DNA from: Tardiphaga sp. 709
Lineage (GTDB): Bacteria; Pseudomonadota; Alphaproteobacteria; Rhizobiales; Xanthobacteraceae
DNA length: 64,000 bases
Direction: 5' to 3'
NCBI RefSeq assembly: GCF_032401055.1
Contig: NZ_CP135529.1
Span: 2,480,001-2,544,000, forward strand
The first letter of the stretch is position 1, and every line of letters starts with the position of its first letter. Positions 9,618 through 18,307 of the stretch are shown here, in pieces. Under the pieces are notes generated by a model. That model saw only the letters and a program-made list of their open reading frames with translations, did not search any database and had not been told where the DNA came from. Both the position numbers and the translations under genes were made by a program.

Positions 9618-11276
9618 ATGACATCAGCGAATCCACGGCACCCCGATTTTCCGATTCCTGGCGGCCCAACGCTGCGCGCCAAGGGCTGGCGGCAGGAAGG
9701 TCTGTTGCGGCTTCTGGAAAACGTGCTCGCGGTCGGTGAGGATCCGTCGAATCTCGTCGTCTATGCGGCGCTGGGGCGCGCGGCCCGTAACTGGCCCGCA
9801 CACAAGGCCATCGTGCAGGCGCTGACGACCATGGAGGAAGACCAGACCCTGGTCATTCAGTCCGGCAAGCCGGTCGGCCTGCTGCGCACCCACGCCAAGG
9901 CGCCGCTGGTCATCATGGCGAATTGCAACATCGTAGGACAATGGGCCAAGGCCGAGATCTTCTACGAACTCGAACGCAAGGGTCTGATCTGCTGGGGCGG
10001 ACTCACGGCCGGCGCGTGGCAATATATCGGCTCGCAGGGCGTCATTCAGGGCACCTACGAGATCTTCATGCGCATCGCCGAACGTCGCTTCGGCGGCACG
10101 CTCGCCGGGCGCTTCGTCCTCACCGCCGGGCTCGGCGGCATGGGCGGCTCGCAGCCGCTCGCCGGGCGCATGGCCGGCGCCGCGATCCTCACCGTCGACA
10201 TCGATCCGGAACGGGCGCGCAAGCGCAAGGAGATCGGCTATCTCGAAGTGATCGCCCCCGACCTTGATTCAGCGCTGGAGATGATCGCCGCCGCGAAGGC
10301 GGAGCGTCGCGCGTTGTCGGTCGGTCTTGTCGGCAATGCCGCCGATATCTATCCGGAAATCGCCCGGCGCGGCGTCATCCCCGATGTAGTGACCGACCAG
10401 ACCGCAGCCCACGATCTCGTCTACGGTTATGTGCCGCGCACGCGCTCACTCGAGGAAGCGCGCGTCATGCGCAAGACAGCGCCAGAACAATTGATGAAGG
10501 AGAGCCGCGCGTCGATTGTCGACCATGTGCGCGCGATGCTGACCTTCCAGGCGCGCGGCGCGGAAGTGTTCGACAACGGCAATCTCATTCGCACTCACGC
10601 CAAGGAAGGCGGCGTCACAAATGCCTTCGATATCCCGATCTTCACCGAAGCCTATCTGCGCCCGCTATTTGCACGCGCCATCGGTCCGTTCCGCTGGATG
10701 GCGCTGTCGGGCGATCCCGACGATATCCGTGCCATCGACGATCTCGTCCTGCGCCTGTTCGGCGACAACCAGATCGTCTCCAACTGGATCAAGCTCGCGC
10801 GCCAATACGTGCCTTTCGAAGGCTTGCCGGCACGCATCGCCTGGCTCGGCCATGGCGAGCGCAGCGAACTGGCGTTGGGCGTGAATGAACTCGTCGCCAG
10901 TGGCACGCTCAGGGGACCGGTCGCCTTCTCGCGCGATCATCTCGATGCCGCCGGCATGGCGCATCCGAACATCATGACCGAGAACATGCGCGACGGCTCC
11001 GATGCCATCGCCGACTGGCCACTGCTCGACGCCATGGCATTATGTTCGTCCCAGGCCGATCTCGTCGCCGTCCACTCCGGCGGCGGAGGTTATGCCGGCT
11101 ACATGACCAGCGCCGGGGTCACCCTGATCGCCGACGGCACGGCCGCCGCGGCAGAACGACTCGCCATGAGCCTCGACAACGACACGGGCCTCGGCGTCAT
11201 CCGCTACGCGGATGCCGGGTATGGCGAGGCCCTCGATGAGGTCTCGCTCAAGCACGTCCCGCATATACAACTCTAG
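9618..11276 (+). CDS. Urocanate hydratase family protein (thiourocanate hydratase-like paralogue)
   Basis: A 552-residue homologue of urocanate hydratase (HutU). Family blocks run in order: SGKPVGLLRTHAKAPLV (82-98), AGAWQYIGSQGVIQGTYE (131-148), the NAD-binding GLGGMGGSQPLAG (171-183), QTAAHDLVYGY (261-271), NAFDIPIFTEAYLRPLFARA (335-354), GPFRWMALSGDPDDI (356-370) and GRDHLD-like SRDHLDAAGMAHPN (438-451). The position of the essential Cys410 of Pseudomonas HutU, in GLPARICWVG, reads GLPARIAWLG here (Ala408). The usual HHGGG motif is HSGGGGYAGY. No hutH, hutI or hutG is nearby. These changes and the DUF917/hydantoinase partners suggest a substrate other than urocanate, such as thiourocanate or S-methylthiourocanate. 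AGGAGT precedes the ATG. Confidence 0.88.
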   Translation: MTSANPRHPDFPIPGGPTLRAKGWRQEGLLRLLENVLAVGEDPSNLVVYAALGRAARNWPAHKAIVQALTTMEEDQTLVIQSGKPVGLLRTHAKAPLVIMANCNIVGQWAKAEIFYELERKGLICWGGLTAGAWQYIGSQGVIQGTYEIFMRIAERRFGGTLAGRFVLTAGLGGMGGSQPLAGRMAGAAILTVDIDPERARKRKEIGYLEVIAPDLDSALEMIAAAKAERRALSVGLVGNAADIYPEIARRGVIPDVVTDQTAAHDLVYGYVPRTRSLEEARVMRKTAPEQLMKESRASIVDHVRAMLTFQARGAEVFDNGNLIRTHAKEGGVTNAFDIPIFTEAYLRPLFARAIGPFRWMALSGDPDDIRAIDDLVLRLFGDNQIVSNWIKLARQYVPFEGLPARIAWLGHGERSELALGVNELVASGTLRGPVAFSRDHLDAAGMAHPNIMTENMRDGSDAIADWPLLDAMALCSSQADLVAVHSGGGGYAGYMTSAGVTLIADGTAAAAERLAMSLDNDTGLGVIRYADAGYGEALDEVSLKHVPHIQL

Positions 11277-11586
11277 AACGGTCGTTCCGAACACATTCTA
11301 TGGCGTGCTGGCGAGAGCCCGCGCCTACGGACAGGCTTCGGGAACGTCGCCTTGGGCGAGCTCACAGGCCTTGTCGTCTAATATGCGACCGCGAAAATCG
11401 GAAAATTCAGGGCGTCAGGGGCTCACGCACACCGGCAGAAGCCGACACCCCAATTGCACAAAAGTCAGTCGCATCCGGAAGCGGGGAACACCGCTGGCAG
11501 GTGGTTGAAATTGCGCAGCTCTCTCTATAGACCCACGGAGCCAAAGCGATCCGCGGGCCCAGCCCGCCTGTTGTCGCCTTGGCCGT
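11277..11586. other. Intergenic region upstream of tRNA-Gln
   Basis: No convincing gene lies in these 310 bases; the open frames across it have poor codon bias and no family resemblance. A weak promoter-like pair, TTGAAA at 11505-11510 and TATAGA at 11526-11531 with a short 15-base spacer, lies about 55 bases before the tRNA and might drive it. I see no clear terminator for the plus-strand operon that ends at 11276. Confidence 0.4.
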
Positions 11587-11661
11587 TGGGGCGTAGCCAA
11601 GCGGTAAGGCAGGGGATTTTGATTCCCCCATTCGGAGGTTCGATCCCTCCCGCCCCAGCCA
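11587..11661 (+). tRNA. tRNA-Gln (anticodon TTG)
   Basis: The 75 bases fold as a complete tRNA. The 5' acceptor strand TGGGGCG pairs with CGCCCCA, the anticodon stem GGGGA/TCCCC encloses loop TTTTGAT with anticodon TTG (11619-11621), and the T arm GGAGG-TTCGATC-CCTCC is canonical. The discriminator G and an encoded CCA end the gene at 11661. It reads CAA (and by wobble CAG) glutamine codons. Confidence 0.97.
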
Positions 11662-12026
11662 ATATTTCACAATATTATCAGATGGTTATGGATTTTCACC
11701 GGAATCCATTCTGACAACTCATCCCCTGCCCATCCTGACAACTCGTTGCTAATGCGTTCCTCGGAGTGGCCAAAAAAGAGCGCCCGCAAAGGGGCGCTTT
11801 TCTCTCGCATTCGGCTCGTATGCGCTTTCCGTTCAAAGGCTGGCGGCAATGATCGCTGATGAAGGTTTGCGTCGGCCGGGTAAGCGACCTCTGCCAGCAA
11901 AGCTAGGAACATTTCACCGTAGAGGCGCGATACATACATGACCCATTCATCGCCGGGCTTCGGCAACCTGTACCTGTTTCAACAGACGGCGACGCAAGCC
12001 GATGAAGGACATCAACAGATCTGTCA
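11662..12026. other. Intergenic region between tRNA-Gln and thiolase gene
   Basis: These 365 bases contain the hairpin terminator at 11779-11804 and otherwise no feature I can support. A minus-strand frame of 99 codons crosses the terminator and shows no family-like blocks, so I do not call it a gene. The tRNA transcript and the minus-strand thiolase operon converge here. Confidence 0.5.
11779..11804 (+). terminator. Rho-independent terminator-like hairpin after tRNA-Gln
   Basis: AGCGCCC (11779-11785) pairs with GGGCGCT (11792-11798) around a six-base loop, and the stem is followed by TTTCT. An A-run precedes the stem, so the hairpin could also act on transcripts of the converging minus-strand operon. 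Confidence 0.75.
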
Positions 12027-13175
12027 TTACAGCGTGTTGGCGCCGCCAAGCACGGCCGTAAATTCATGCGAGAAGGTGCAACCATTGCCATGAGCGATCG
12101 CGATCTCAGGATCCGCGATCTGCCGTGCGCCGGCATTGCCGCGTAATTGCTCCGTCGCTTCGATCAGCGTGAACAGCCCATACATGCCTGGATGCGCAAA
12201 CGACAATCCACCACCATTGGTATTGACCGGCAGAGCACCACCCGGCGCGATCCGACCACCGGAGACGAAGGCGCCGCCCTCGCCTTTCTTGCAGAAGCTC
12301 ATGTCTTCCAGGAACATGATGACGTTGATGGTGAAGGCGTCGTAGAGCTGCAACACATCGACATCAGCCGTGGTGATGCCCGCCATTTCGAACGCGCGCG
12401 GCGCGCATTCCGCCGTCGGCGTCGTACAGAAATCCGGAATCTGCGAGACCTCGCGGCTCCAGCTTGCGCCGGCGCCGCCGAGGAAATAGACCGGCTTGTG
12501 CTTCAGCGCTTTCGCACGATCGGGACTGGTGACGATGACGGCAGCGCCACCATCACTCATCAGACAGCAATCCAGCCGCGAGAGCGGATCGGCCACCAGC
12601 GGCGATGCCAGCACGTCGTCGATGGTCAGCGGCGCCCTCATCGTCGCATCGGGATGCAGCTGTGCCCATTGCCGCGCGGCCACGGCGACTTCCGCCATCT
12701 GCGCGCGCGTGGTGCCATATTCATACATGTGCCGCGCGGCGCACATCGCGTAACCGGGCAGCGGCGACATCAGGCCGTAGACTTTCTCGAAGGTCGGCAG
12801 TTCGTGGATGCCGAAGGTGCCGACCCCTTTGAGGTTGGAGCCATAGGCGATCAGCACCGTGGTGCAGAGCCCTGCCTCGATGGCCATTGTCGCCTGCAGG
12901 AGATGCGACAGGAAGGACGAACCGCCGGTCATGTCCGAACACGCCCATTTCGGACGGATGCCGAGATACTCACCCATCGAGAGCGTCGGGAACATGTGAT
13001 ACAGCGTGCCACCGCAGATGCCATCGATGTCCTTCAACTGAAGACCCGCGTCCGCAACGGCGCGGGCAGTGGCGCCGGCCATCAGGTCCATCGAGGACAG
13101 ACCGGGCGCGCGGCCGAGGCCGTAGGTGCCGATACCGACGATGGCGCTCTTGCCACGCAACGAGGATGCGGTCAT
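12027..13175 (-). CDS. Thiolase-family protein (SCP2/lipid-transfer type acyl-CoA acyltransferase or aldolase)
   Basis: A 382-residue thiolase-fold protein of the non-specific lipid-transfer/SCP2 branch. Recognisable blocks are KSAIVGIGTYG at the N-terminus, DMTGGSSFLSHLLQA where biosynthetic thiolases carry the nucleophilic cysteine (no cysteine in GGSS here), QLYDAFTINV, and the C-terminal NTNGGGLSFAHPGMYG. Members of this branch act with a DUF35 OB-fold partner, as in the Ltp2-ChsH2 retro-aldolase of steroid side-chain degradation. Such a partner gene overlaps this one by four bases (ATGA). It is the last gene of the minus-strand operon and probably performs C-C bond cleavage on a CoA ester; the substrate is unknown. 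Confidence 0.85.
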   Translation of the reverse strand: MTASSLRGKSAIVGIGTYGLGRAPGLSSMDLMAGATARAVADAGLQLKDIDGICGGTLYHMFPTLSMGEYLGIRPKWACSDMTGGSSFLSHLLQATMAIEAGLCTTVLIAYGSNLKGVGTFGIHELPTFEKVYGLMSPLPGYAMCAARHMYEYGTTRAQMAEVAVAARQWAQLHPDATMRAPLTIDDVLASPLVADPLSRLDCCLMSDGGAAVIVTSPDRAKALKHKPVYFLGGAGASWSREVSQIPDFCTTPTAECAPRAFEMAGITTADVDVLQLYDAFTINVIMFLEDMSFCKKGEGGAFVSGGRIAPGGALPVNTNGGGLSFAHPGMYGLFTLIEATEQLRGNAGARQIADPEIAIAHGNGCTFSHEFTAVLGGANTL

Positions 13176-13594
13176 GGCGCGGCTCCCACGGGGCGAAACA
13201 GCACGATGGGCTGTTCGCTATTGGCATAGGTGCCGAAATCCACCGGCGCGATCACCGCCTGCACGCGCATGCCGATATGAACCTCATCCGGCGCGCATTC
13301 GACGACGCGGCTAAGCATGCGGACGCCCTCGTCGAGCTCGACGACGCAGGCATTGTGGTCGCCGCCATGCTTCGCGGGCCGCCGCATGATGGTGGTCGAA
13401 TAGACCGTGCCGAAGCCACTGATTTCGACGAATTCGAGATCGTCTGCGCCACTGCAGGGCGCGATCAGGCGCGGATAGAACACATATTCGCCGGTCGAGC
13501 GCGAACGCTGGATCATCAGTCTGCCGGCGCGCAGATGGGCCCAGAACTGTCCTTCGGGACCAAGCTCGGCCGCTGGCGAGGTTGCTGTCGTCAT
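13172..13594 (-). CDS. DUF35 OB-fold / rubredoxin-like zinc domain protein, thiolase partner
   Basis: A protein of about 140 residues with the DUF35 arrangement: an N-terminal helix (FWAHLRAGRLMIQR), a region YVFYPRLIAPCSGADDLEFVE corresponding to the zinc-ribbon part but with the usual four cysteines reduced to one, and an OB-fold ending in VDFGTYANSEQPIVLFRP. DUF35 proteins form complexes with SCP2-type thiolases and help to bind acyl-CoA. The ATG at 13594 overlaps the stop of the acyl-CoA synthetase and its own stop overlaps the thiolase start, so all three are translationally linked. Confidence 0.83.
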   Translation of the reverse strand: MTTATSPAAELGPEGQFWAHLRAGRLMIQRSRSTGEYVFYPRLIAPCSGADDLEFVEISGFGTVYSTTIMRRPAKHGGDHNACVVELDEGVRMLSRVVECAPDEVHIGMRVQAVIAPVDFGTYANSEQPIVLFRPVGAAP

Positions 13595-15312
13595 GTCCAC
13601 TCCGCTTCCTGCAGCGACCGCCAGCTGATCTTGTTGCTTTCCGAGCGCGGCAGGCTATCGACCAGCACCACCGAGCGTGGCGTCTTGTAATTGGCCATGG
13701 CACCACGCGACCAGCCGATGATGTCGTCTGCCGTTGTCGACGCCTTGGCCGCATCATGCAGCACCACCAGTGCCTTCACCGACTCGCCGCGATAGCTGTC
13801 CGGCGTCGAGATGATGCAGCACTCCTTGATGGCGGGATGGCCATACATGATGGACTCGACTTCCGCCGGCCACACCTTGAAGCCGCTGACATTGATCATC
13901 CGCTTCAGCCGATCGACAGCAAAGAAATAGCCGTCGCGGTCGCGATAGCCGAGATCGCCGGTACGTAGAAAGCGCTTGCTGCCCAGCGTGACGAAAGAGG
14001 TCTCGTTCGCTTCGGGCTTGTTCCAGTAGTTCTGCAGCACCTGCGGGCCGTTGACGACGATCTCGCCGATGGCGTCATTGCCGAGCTCGGTCAGCGTGTC
14101 GGGATCGATGATCCGCGCGTCGGTCTGGTGCACGGCGATGCCGAGGCACTGGCGCCTTGGCGCTTCCATCGGATTGATGTGGGTCGGCGACATGGTCTCG
14201 GTCATGCCGTAGCCCTCGACGAATTCGAGGTTGAAGCGGGTCTTCAGCCGCTCGGCCACCGCCACCGGCATCGCCGCGCCACCTCCGGTGATGACCTTGA
14301 GCTTTGCAAAACATTCTTCGCGGAATGTCGGGCTGGAGAGCACGTCGACGATCATGGTCGGCGCCGCGTTCCAGAAGGTCACGCCATGGGCCTCGAACAG
14401 ACCAGGGATCAGGTCCTTATCCCAGCGCGCCATCAGCATCAGCGTCGCGCCGACCGAGATCGCTGCATTCATCGAGCCCTGCATGCCCGCCACATGAAAG
14501 AACGGCTGCACGCCAGTCAGCACGTCATCGCCACCGAGCCGGTACCAGCGCGCTTGCAACACCGCCGTAAACAGCACGCTTGAGTGCAGATGCATACAGG
14601 CCTTCGGCTTGCCTGTCGTGCCGGATGTGTAAGGGAACAGGCAGAGATCGGTTAGCGTCGCGGTCATCGGCGACGGCGTCTCGTTGCGCGCGATCACAGA
14701 GTCCCAGGCGCGCCAGCCCGGCGCGGTGGGGCACGATCCGTTTTGCGTCACGCAGGCGGGCAGCGTGTAAGGCGATGGCTCGGGCACATAGTCGTGATAG
14801 TGCGCGACGATGATATTGTTGACGGCATGCCTCAGCAGGGGCGTGAAGACATCGACGAGATCGCCGCCGACGATTGCCACGCCAGCGCCGCTGTCGGACG
14901 CGATATGGTCGAGTTCGGCGGTCTTGTTCATCGGGTTGATCGGCACCACGACCGCGTCGGCCCGCATGACGGCGTAATACGAAATCACATATTGCGGCGA
15001 ATTCTGCAGCGCGACCATGACGCGATCACCGCGCTTCACGCCGCAGATGCTCTGCAGATAGCCGGCGAGCGCGTCGACCTGCCGCAACAGTTCCGCGTAA
15101 GTGAGCACTCCGCCGTAGAACAGCGTAGCCGGATGATCCGGCCGCGCCGTCGCCGCCCGCACCAGCGCATCGTACAGGACACCCTCGGGCAACGGCAGCG
15201 TGTGCGGCTCGCCGGGCGGCCAGAACGGAGAGACGGCACTCACGGCAAGCCTCCTGACGCGGTCCTCATGCAGATACTCAGGCGAAACGGAAACCGGCGA
15301 CATCACCGTCAT
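13591..15312 (-). CDS. AMP-dependent acyl-CoA synthetase / ligase
   Basis: A 573-residue member of the ANL adenylating superfamily. The AMP-binding P-loop is seen in LCLFPYTSGTTGKPKACMH, followed by EGYGMTETMSPTHINP, the RTGDLGYRDRDGYFFAVDRLKRM hinge region, and the C-terminal catalytic lysine region ANYKTPRSVVLVDSLPRSESNKISWR. It would convert a carboxylic acid to its CoA thioester in the cytoplasm for cleavage by the thiolase/DUF35 pair. The start is uncertain: ATGs occur at 15312 and 15303, and the 5' end overlaps a short open frame resembling the N-terminus of an NTF2-like protein (15278-15367). Confidence 0.88.
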   Translation of the reverse strand: MTVMSPVSVSPEYLHEDRVRRLAVSAVSPFWPPGEPHTLPLPEGVLYDALVRAATARPDHPATLFYGGVLTYAELLRQVDALAGYLQSICGVKRGDRVMVALQNSPQYVISYYAVMRADAVVVPINPMNKTAELDHIASDSGAGVAIVGGDLVDVFTPLLRHAVNNIIVAHYHDYVPEPSPYTLPACVTQNGSCPTAPGWRAWDSVIARNETPSPMTATLTDLCLFPYTSGTTGKPKACMHLHSSVLFTAVLQARWYRLGGDDVLTGVQPFFHVAGMQGSMNAAISVGATLMLMARWDKDLIPGLFEAHGVTFWNAAPTMIVDVLSSPTFREECFAKLKVITGGGAAMPVAVAERLKTRFNLEFVEGYGMTETMSPTHINPMEAPRRQCLGIAVHQTDARIIDPDTLTELGNDAIGEIVVNGPQVLQNYWNKPEANETSFVTLGSKRFLRTGDLGYRDRDGYFFAVDRLKRMINVSGFKVWPAEVESIMYGHPAIKECCIISTPDSYRGESVKALVVLHDAAKASTTADDIIGWSRGAMANYKTPRSVVLVDSLPRSESNKISWRSLQEAEWT

Positions 15313-15367
15313 ACAGCGCTTCGAAATAGCCGACGATGACGGCGCGGATGTCCTGTTCGTCTTGCAT
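15278..15367 (-). pseudogene. Short NTF2/SnoaL-like N-terminal fragment overlapping the acyl-CoA synthetase start
   Basis: The minus strand from the ATG at 15367 reads 29 codons to a TGA at 15278. The peptide contains DIRAVIVGYFEALYDGDVAG, very like the first helices of NTF2/SnoaL-type small proteins, whose usual length is 120-140 residues. The frame then stops, and the acyl-CoA synthetase begins inside it in another frame. It looks like the stump of a lost gene that may now serve as leader or upstream open frame for the ligase gene. The resemblance rests on one short segment. Confidence 0.45.
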
Positions 15368-15390
15368 CTTCAAGTCTCTGTTGTCGTGTA

Positions 15391-16704
15391 TCAGTTGAGG
15401 CCGCCGGAACGCGCATGTTCCTCATCGGCAAGTTCAAGTCCGTGGTCGAGCGCTGCGAGCAGCCGCTCGGCATCCTGCTCGCTGATGATCAGCGGCGGCG
15501 CCAGGAATAGCGAGGTCTGCTCGCCTGATGTGCCGATCACTGCGCCTGCTTCCATCGCCCGTGCGGCGACGCGTGAAGCGATCGGATTTTCCTTGGTGTC
15601 AGCAGCCCATGAACGCCAGTCGGGCCCGTGCAGTTCGACGGTCCAATGCAGGCCCTGGCCTGCAACGCGGCTGACGCTCGGATGGTTACGGGCGAGTTCG
15701 AGCAGGCGCTTCGTGAAGAACACTTCCATGGCGCGCACGCGCGCCAGAATGTCCTCTTCCGTCACCACATTGAGATAGGCACTGATGGCGGCCATGCTGA
15801 TCGGATGGCCACGTAGCGTGCCGTAGTTCTGCCAGCTCGATCCCTTGAGCTGCTCAACGATCTTCTTCGAGACCACCACTGCGGCCACCGCTGCAGCACC
15901 ACCGCCGAGCGACTTGCCCATGGTGACGATATCCGGACGGCTCTTGGCGCCCTGGAACGCGAACCAGCGGCCAGAACGGCCGGCGCCGGTGACGACTTCG
16001 TCGGCGATCCAGATCGAATTTGCTTTGGCGGCGTGATCGGCGACTTCGTCTTGATAGTCGCCGTCGTAGTAATTGCCGCCCTGCGTGTAGTCGATGATGG
16101 TCGCCGCCGTATCTGCCAGAACAGTGCCAGCATCGGCGAGCACGTCTTTGACCGGCTGGTTGCTGAGCGGCGCGCCGTAGATCGCCCCGTCAGGTGCAGG
16201 CAGGATCTTCACCGGCGCCATCGGGGCCGGCAGACGCGAGCCGCCGGCCTGCACGGCGAGCCCACCATGCCAGTGCGGCTGCACAGTCATGCTGCGCGAC
16301 AGACCGACGAGACCGTGATAGGCGCGCTCGCGCGTCGCCAGCGCTGACTTTTGCGACAGAGCCTGACAGAGCGACAGTGCCATGTCGTTGGCCTCGGAGC
16401 CGCTGATGCAGAAGCGTACCCCGCCGACCCAGTCCTCCTCGCCCGCGAAGGCGGTGCTGATCAGATCGTCCGCAGCTTTCTCGCGGCCGATCCAGGTCCA
16501 GCCCTCGTTGACGACCGGCGTATCCGCGGCTGCACGAATGGCTTCCACCATTTTCGGGTGGCGATGACCGAGCCCGCCGCCGGTGTTGCTGCCGTCGATC
16601 AGGCGGCGCCCATCTTGCAGATGGAAATAGACGCCTTCGCCACCGACCACGGTCAGAGGGGCGCTGTCGCCGGCATTGAGGCCCGTCCGCAAAAGTCTGC
16701 TCAT
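15391..16704 (-). CDS. Class III PLP-dependent aminotransferase
   Basis: A 437-residue fold-type I enzyme of the class III aminotransferase family (omega-amino acid transaminases and glutamate-1-semialdehyde aminomutase). Visible blocks are GSNTGGGLGHRHPKMVEAI, RFCISGSEANDMALSL, WIADEVVTGAGRSGRWFAFQ with the PLP aspartate, and the Schiff-base lysine in DIVTMGKSLGGG. It lies between HyuB and the acyl-CoA synthetase on one transcript. In that setting it would remove the amino group of an amino acid released by the HyuAB hydrolase; an aminomutase role is the main alternative. Confidence 0.88.
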   Translation of the reverse strand: MSRLLRTGLNAGDSAPLTVVGGEGVYFHLQDGRRLIDGSNTGGGLGHRHPKMVEAIRAAADTPVVNEGWTWIGREKAADDLISTAFAGEEDWVGGVRFCISGSEANDMALSLCQALSQKSALATRERAYHGLVGLSRSMTVQPHWHGGLAVQAGGSRLPAPMAPVKILPAPDGAIYGAPLSNQPVKDVLADAGTVLADTAATIIDYTQGGNYYDGDYQDEVADHAAKANSIWIADEVVTGAGRSGRWFAFQGAKSRPDIVTMGKSLGGGAAAVAAVVVSKKIVEQLKGSSWQNYGTLRGHPISMAAISAYLNVVTEEDILARVRAMEVFFTKRLLELARNHPSVSRVAGQGLHWTVELHGPDWRSWAADTKENPIASRVAARAMEAGAVIGTSGEQTSLFLAPPLIISEQDAERLLAALDHGLELADEEHARSGGLN

Positions 16705-16735
16705 CGATTATCCTTTTTATCCTTGCGGAGGTGCA

Positions 16736-18307
16736 TCACGCGCGGCCATAGCCGCCGCCGCCGCACATCTCGATGGTGATGACATCGTCCCGTTGCAGCA
16801 CGAGGTTCGACTTGCCCTCGACGTCGATTACCTCGCCGCCCCGCGTGAGCGTGAGGCGTGCGGTCTTGCCGGGTGCGCCGCCCTTCAGGCCAAACGGGGG
16901 AATAATCTTGCGCTCGACACAACTGGTCAGATGCATGCTGGGGGCAAGGATGCGGTAGCTGCGCACGACACCGTCGCCGCCCGGATAGGCGCCTGCCCCG
17001 CCGGAGCCCCAGCGGATCGCCTGCTGCTCGACGCGGATATTGTAGTTGGCCTCGATGGCCTCGGCCGGCGTGTTGGAGGTGTTGGTCAAGTGCACGCGGG
17101 TCGCGGCGCAGCCGGCGCGGTTGTGTCGCGCGCCCTCGCCGCCGGCATGGACCTCGTACAGCATCTTCCAGGAGCCATCCTGCCGCGGCTCGGCGAAAGA
17201 GAGCATGCCGGACGTGGTGGCGCCGCCCGACGACAGCCGCTCCGGAATCACGTTTTGCATGGCGAGGAAGATCGCATCGACGATGCGCAGCGATGTCTCG
17301 TGATTGCCGGCCGCCACCGGCGCGGTGAGACCGGGTTCGAAGATCGAGCCCGGTCGGGTGATGATAGTGAGCGGACGTAACGCGCCGCCATTCTGCTGCA
17401 TGTCGCGCCCGCTCATGATGCGCGCGCTATAGGCCACCGCGGATTTCGCGATGAAGGACGTGGTGTTACAGAAATTCGAGACCCGGTCGCAACTGCCGGA
17501 TAGATCGAACGTCGCTTCGTCGCCCTTGATGGTGATCTTGACATGGATACGCGCCGGCTCGTCATTGGGGCCGCCGTCGTCGAGGAAATCCTCGCCTTCA
17601 TAGACGCCGTCAGGTAACCCGAGAATGGCTTCGCGCATCTCGGCTTCGGAGAGATCGTGCAGCCGCGATAGCGCCGCCACGAACATTGCCTTGCCGTGCT
17701 GCTTGCACAATTCGACGATGCGCTTTTCGCCGGCCAGCGTGCAGGCGATCTGGCCGAGCAAATCGCCCTCGCAGGATTCCGGATCGCGGACATTGACCTT
17801 GAGGAACTGGACGATGGCATCGCTGACACCCGCCGCCGTGACAATCTTGATCGGCGGAATCCGCAGTGCTTCCTGAAAGGTGTCGATGGCCTTGGCGAGA
17901 TAGCTGCCCGGCCATGTGCCGCCGATATCAGGCCAATGCGCCAGGCTGACGGCGAAGGCAACGATGTCACCCTGGAAGAACACCGGGCGAACGACCTTGA
18001 CGTCGTTGAGGTGATTGCCGCCGAGCGCGCCGAGATTATAGATCAACACATCGCCTTCGCTCAGTGTCGCAGCCGGCACGACCTTCAGCAATTCGCGGAT
18101 CGTATAGGCCATGGCGCCGAGATGGACCGGGATGTCGCGGCCCTGCCCGACCAGTTCGCCCTGCGCATCGGTAATCGCCGAGGACAGATCGCCGGCCTCG
18201 CGCAGCAGCGGCGAGCGCGCCGAGCGTGTCATCACCAGACTCATCTCTTCCGCTGCGGCCGACAGGCCATGGCGGATCACTTCGACGGCAAAGGGGTCGA
18301 GCTTCAT
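16736..18307 (-). CDS. hyuB: Hydantoinase B / oxoprolinase family subunit (HyuB)
   Basis: A 523-residue HyuB-family protein. The ATG at 18307 begins MKLDPFAVEVIRHGL, the standard family N-terminus, followed by TRSARSPLLREAGDLSSAI and GELVGQGRDIPVHLGAM, and ending with ERKIIPPFGLKGGAPGK and CGGGGYGRA. HyuA and HyuB form an ATP-dependent amidohydrolase acting on 5-membered rings such as hydantoins, 5-oxoproline or N-methylhydantoin, and in related systems on caprolactam. It overlaps hyuA by four bases (18304-18307), so the subunits are made together. The substrate cannot be told from sequence alone. Confidence 0.92.
   Translation of the reverse strand: MKLDPFAVEVIRHGLSAAAEEMSLVMTRSARSPLLREAGDLSSAITDAQGELVGQGRDIPVHLGAMAYTIRELLKVVPAATLSEGDVLIYNLGALGGNHLNDVKVVRPVFFQGDIVAFAVSLAHWPDIGGTWPGSYLAKAIDTFQEALRIPPIKIVTAAGVSDAIVQFLKVNVRDPESCEGDLLGQIACTLAGEKRIVELCKQHGKAMFVAALSRLHDLSEAEMREAILGLPDGVYEGEDFLDDGGPNDEPARIHVKITIKGDEATFDLSGSCDRVSNFCNTTSFIAKSAVAYSARIMSGRDMQQNGGALRPLTIITRPGSIFEPGLTAPVAAGNHETSLRIVDAIFLAMQNVIPERLSSGGATTSGMLSFAEPRQDGSWKMLYEVHAGGEGARHNRAGCAATRVHLTNTSNTPAEAIEANYNIRVEQQAIRWGSGGAGAYPGGDGVVRSYRILAPSMHLTSCVERKIIPPFGLKGGAPGKTARLTLTRGGEVIDVEGKSNLVLQRDDVITIEMCGGGGYGRA

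Noticed and set aside
8306-9682. Long minus-strand frame of about 458 codons over the DUF917 gene
   Set aside because: Antisense shadow rich in R, H, D and A without family similarity; the plus-strand frame has ribosome binding site, operon context and family motifs.
9618-11276. Histidine utilisation (hut) operon
   Set aside because: No hutH, hutI, hutG or hutC is nearby, and the urocanase homologue lacks the key cysteine; DUF917 and hydantoinase are not part of hut pathways.
11667-11966. Minus-strand frame of 99 codons after tRNA-Gln
   Set aside because: It crosses the terminator hairpin and has no recognisable domain or ribosome binding site.
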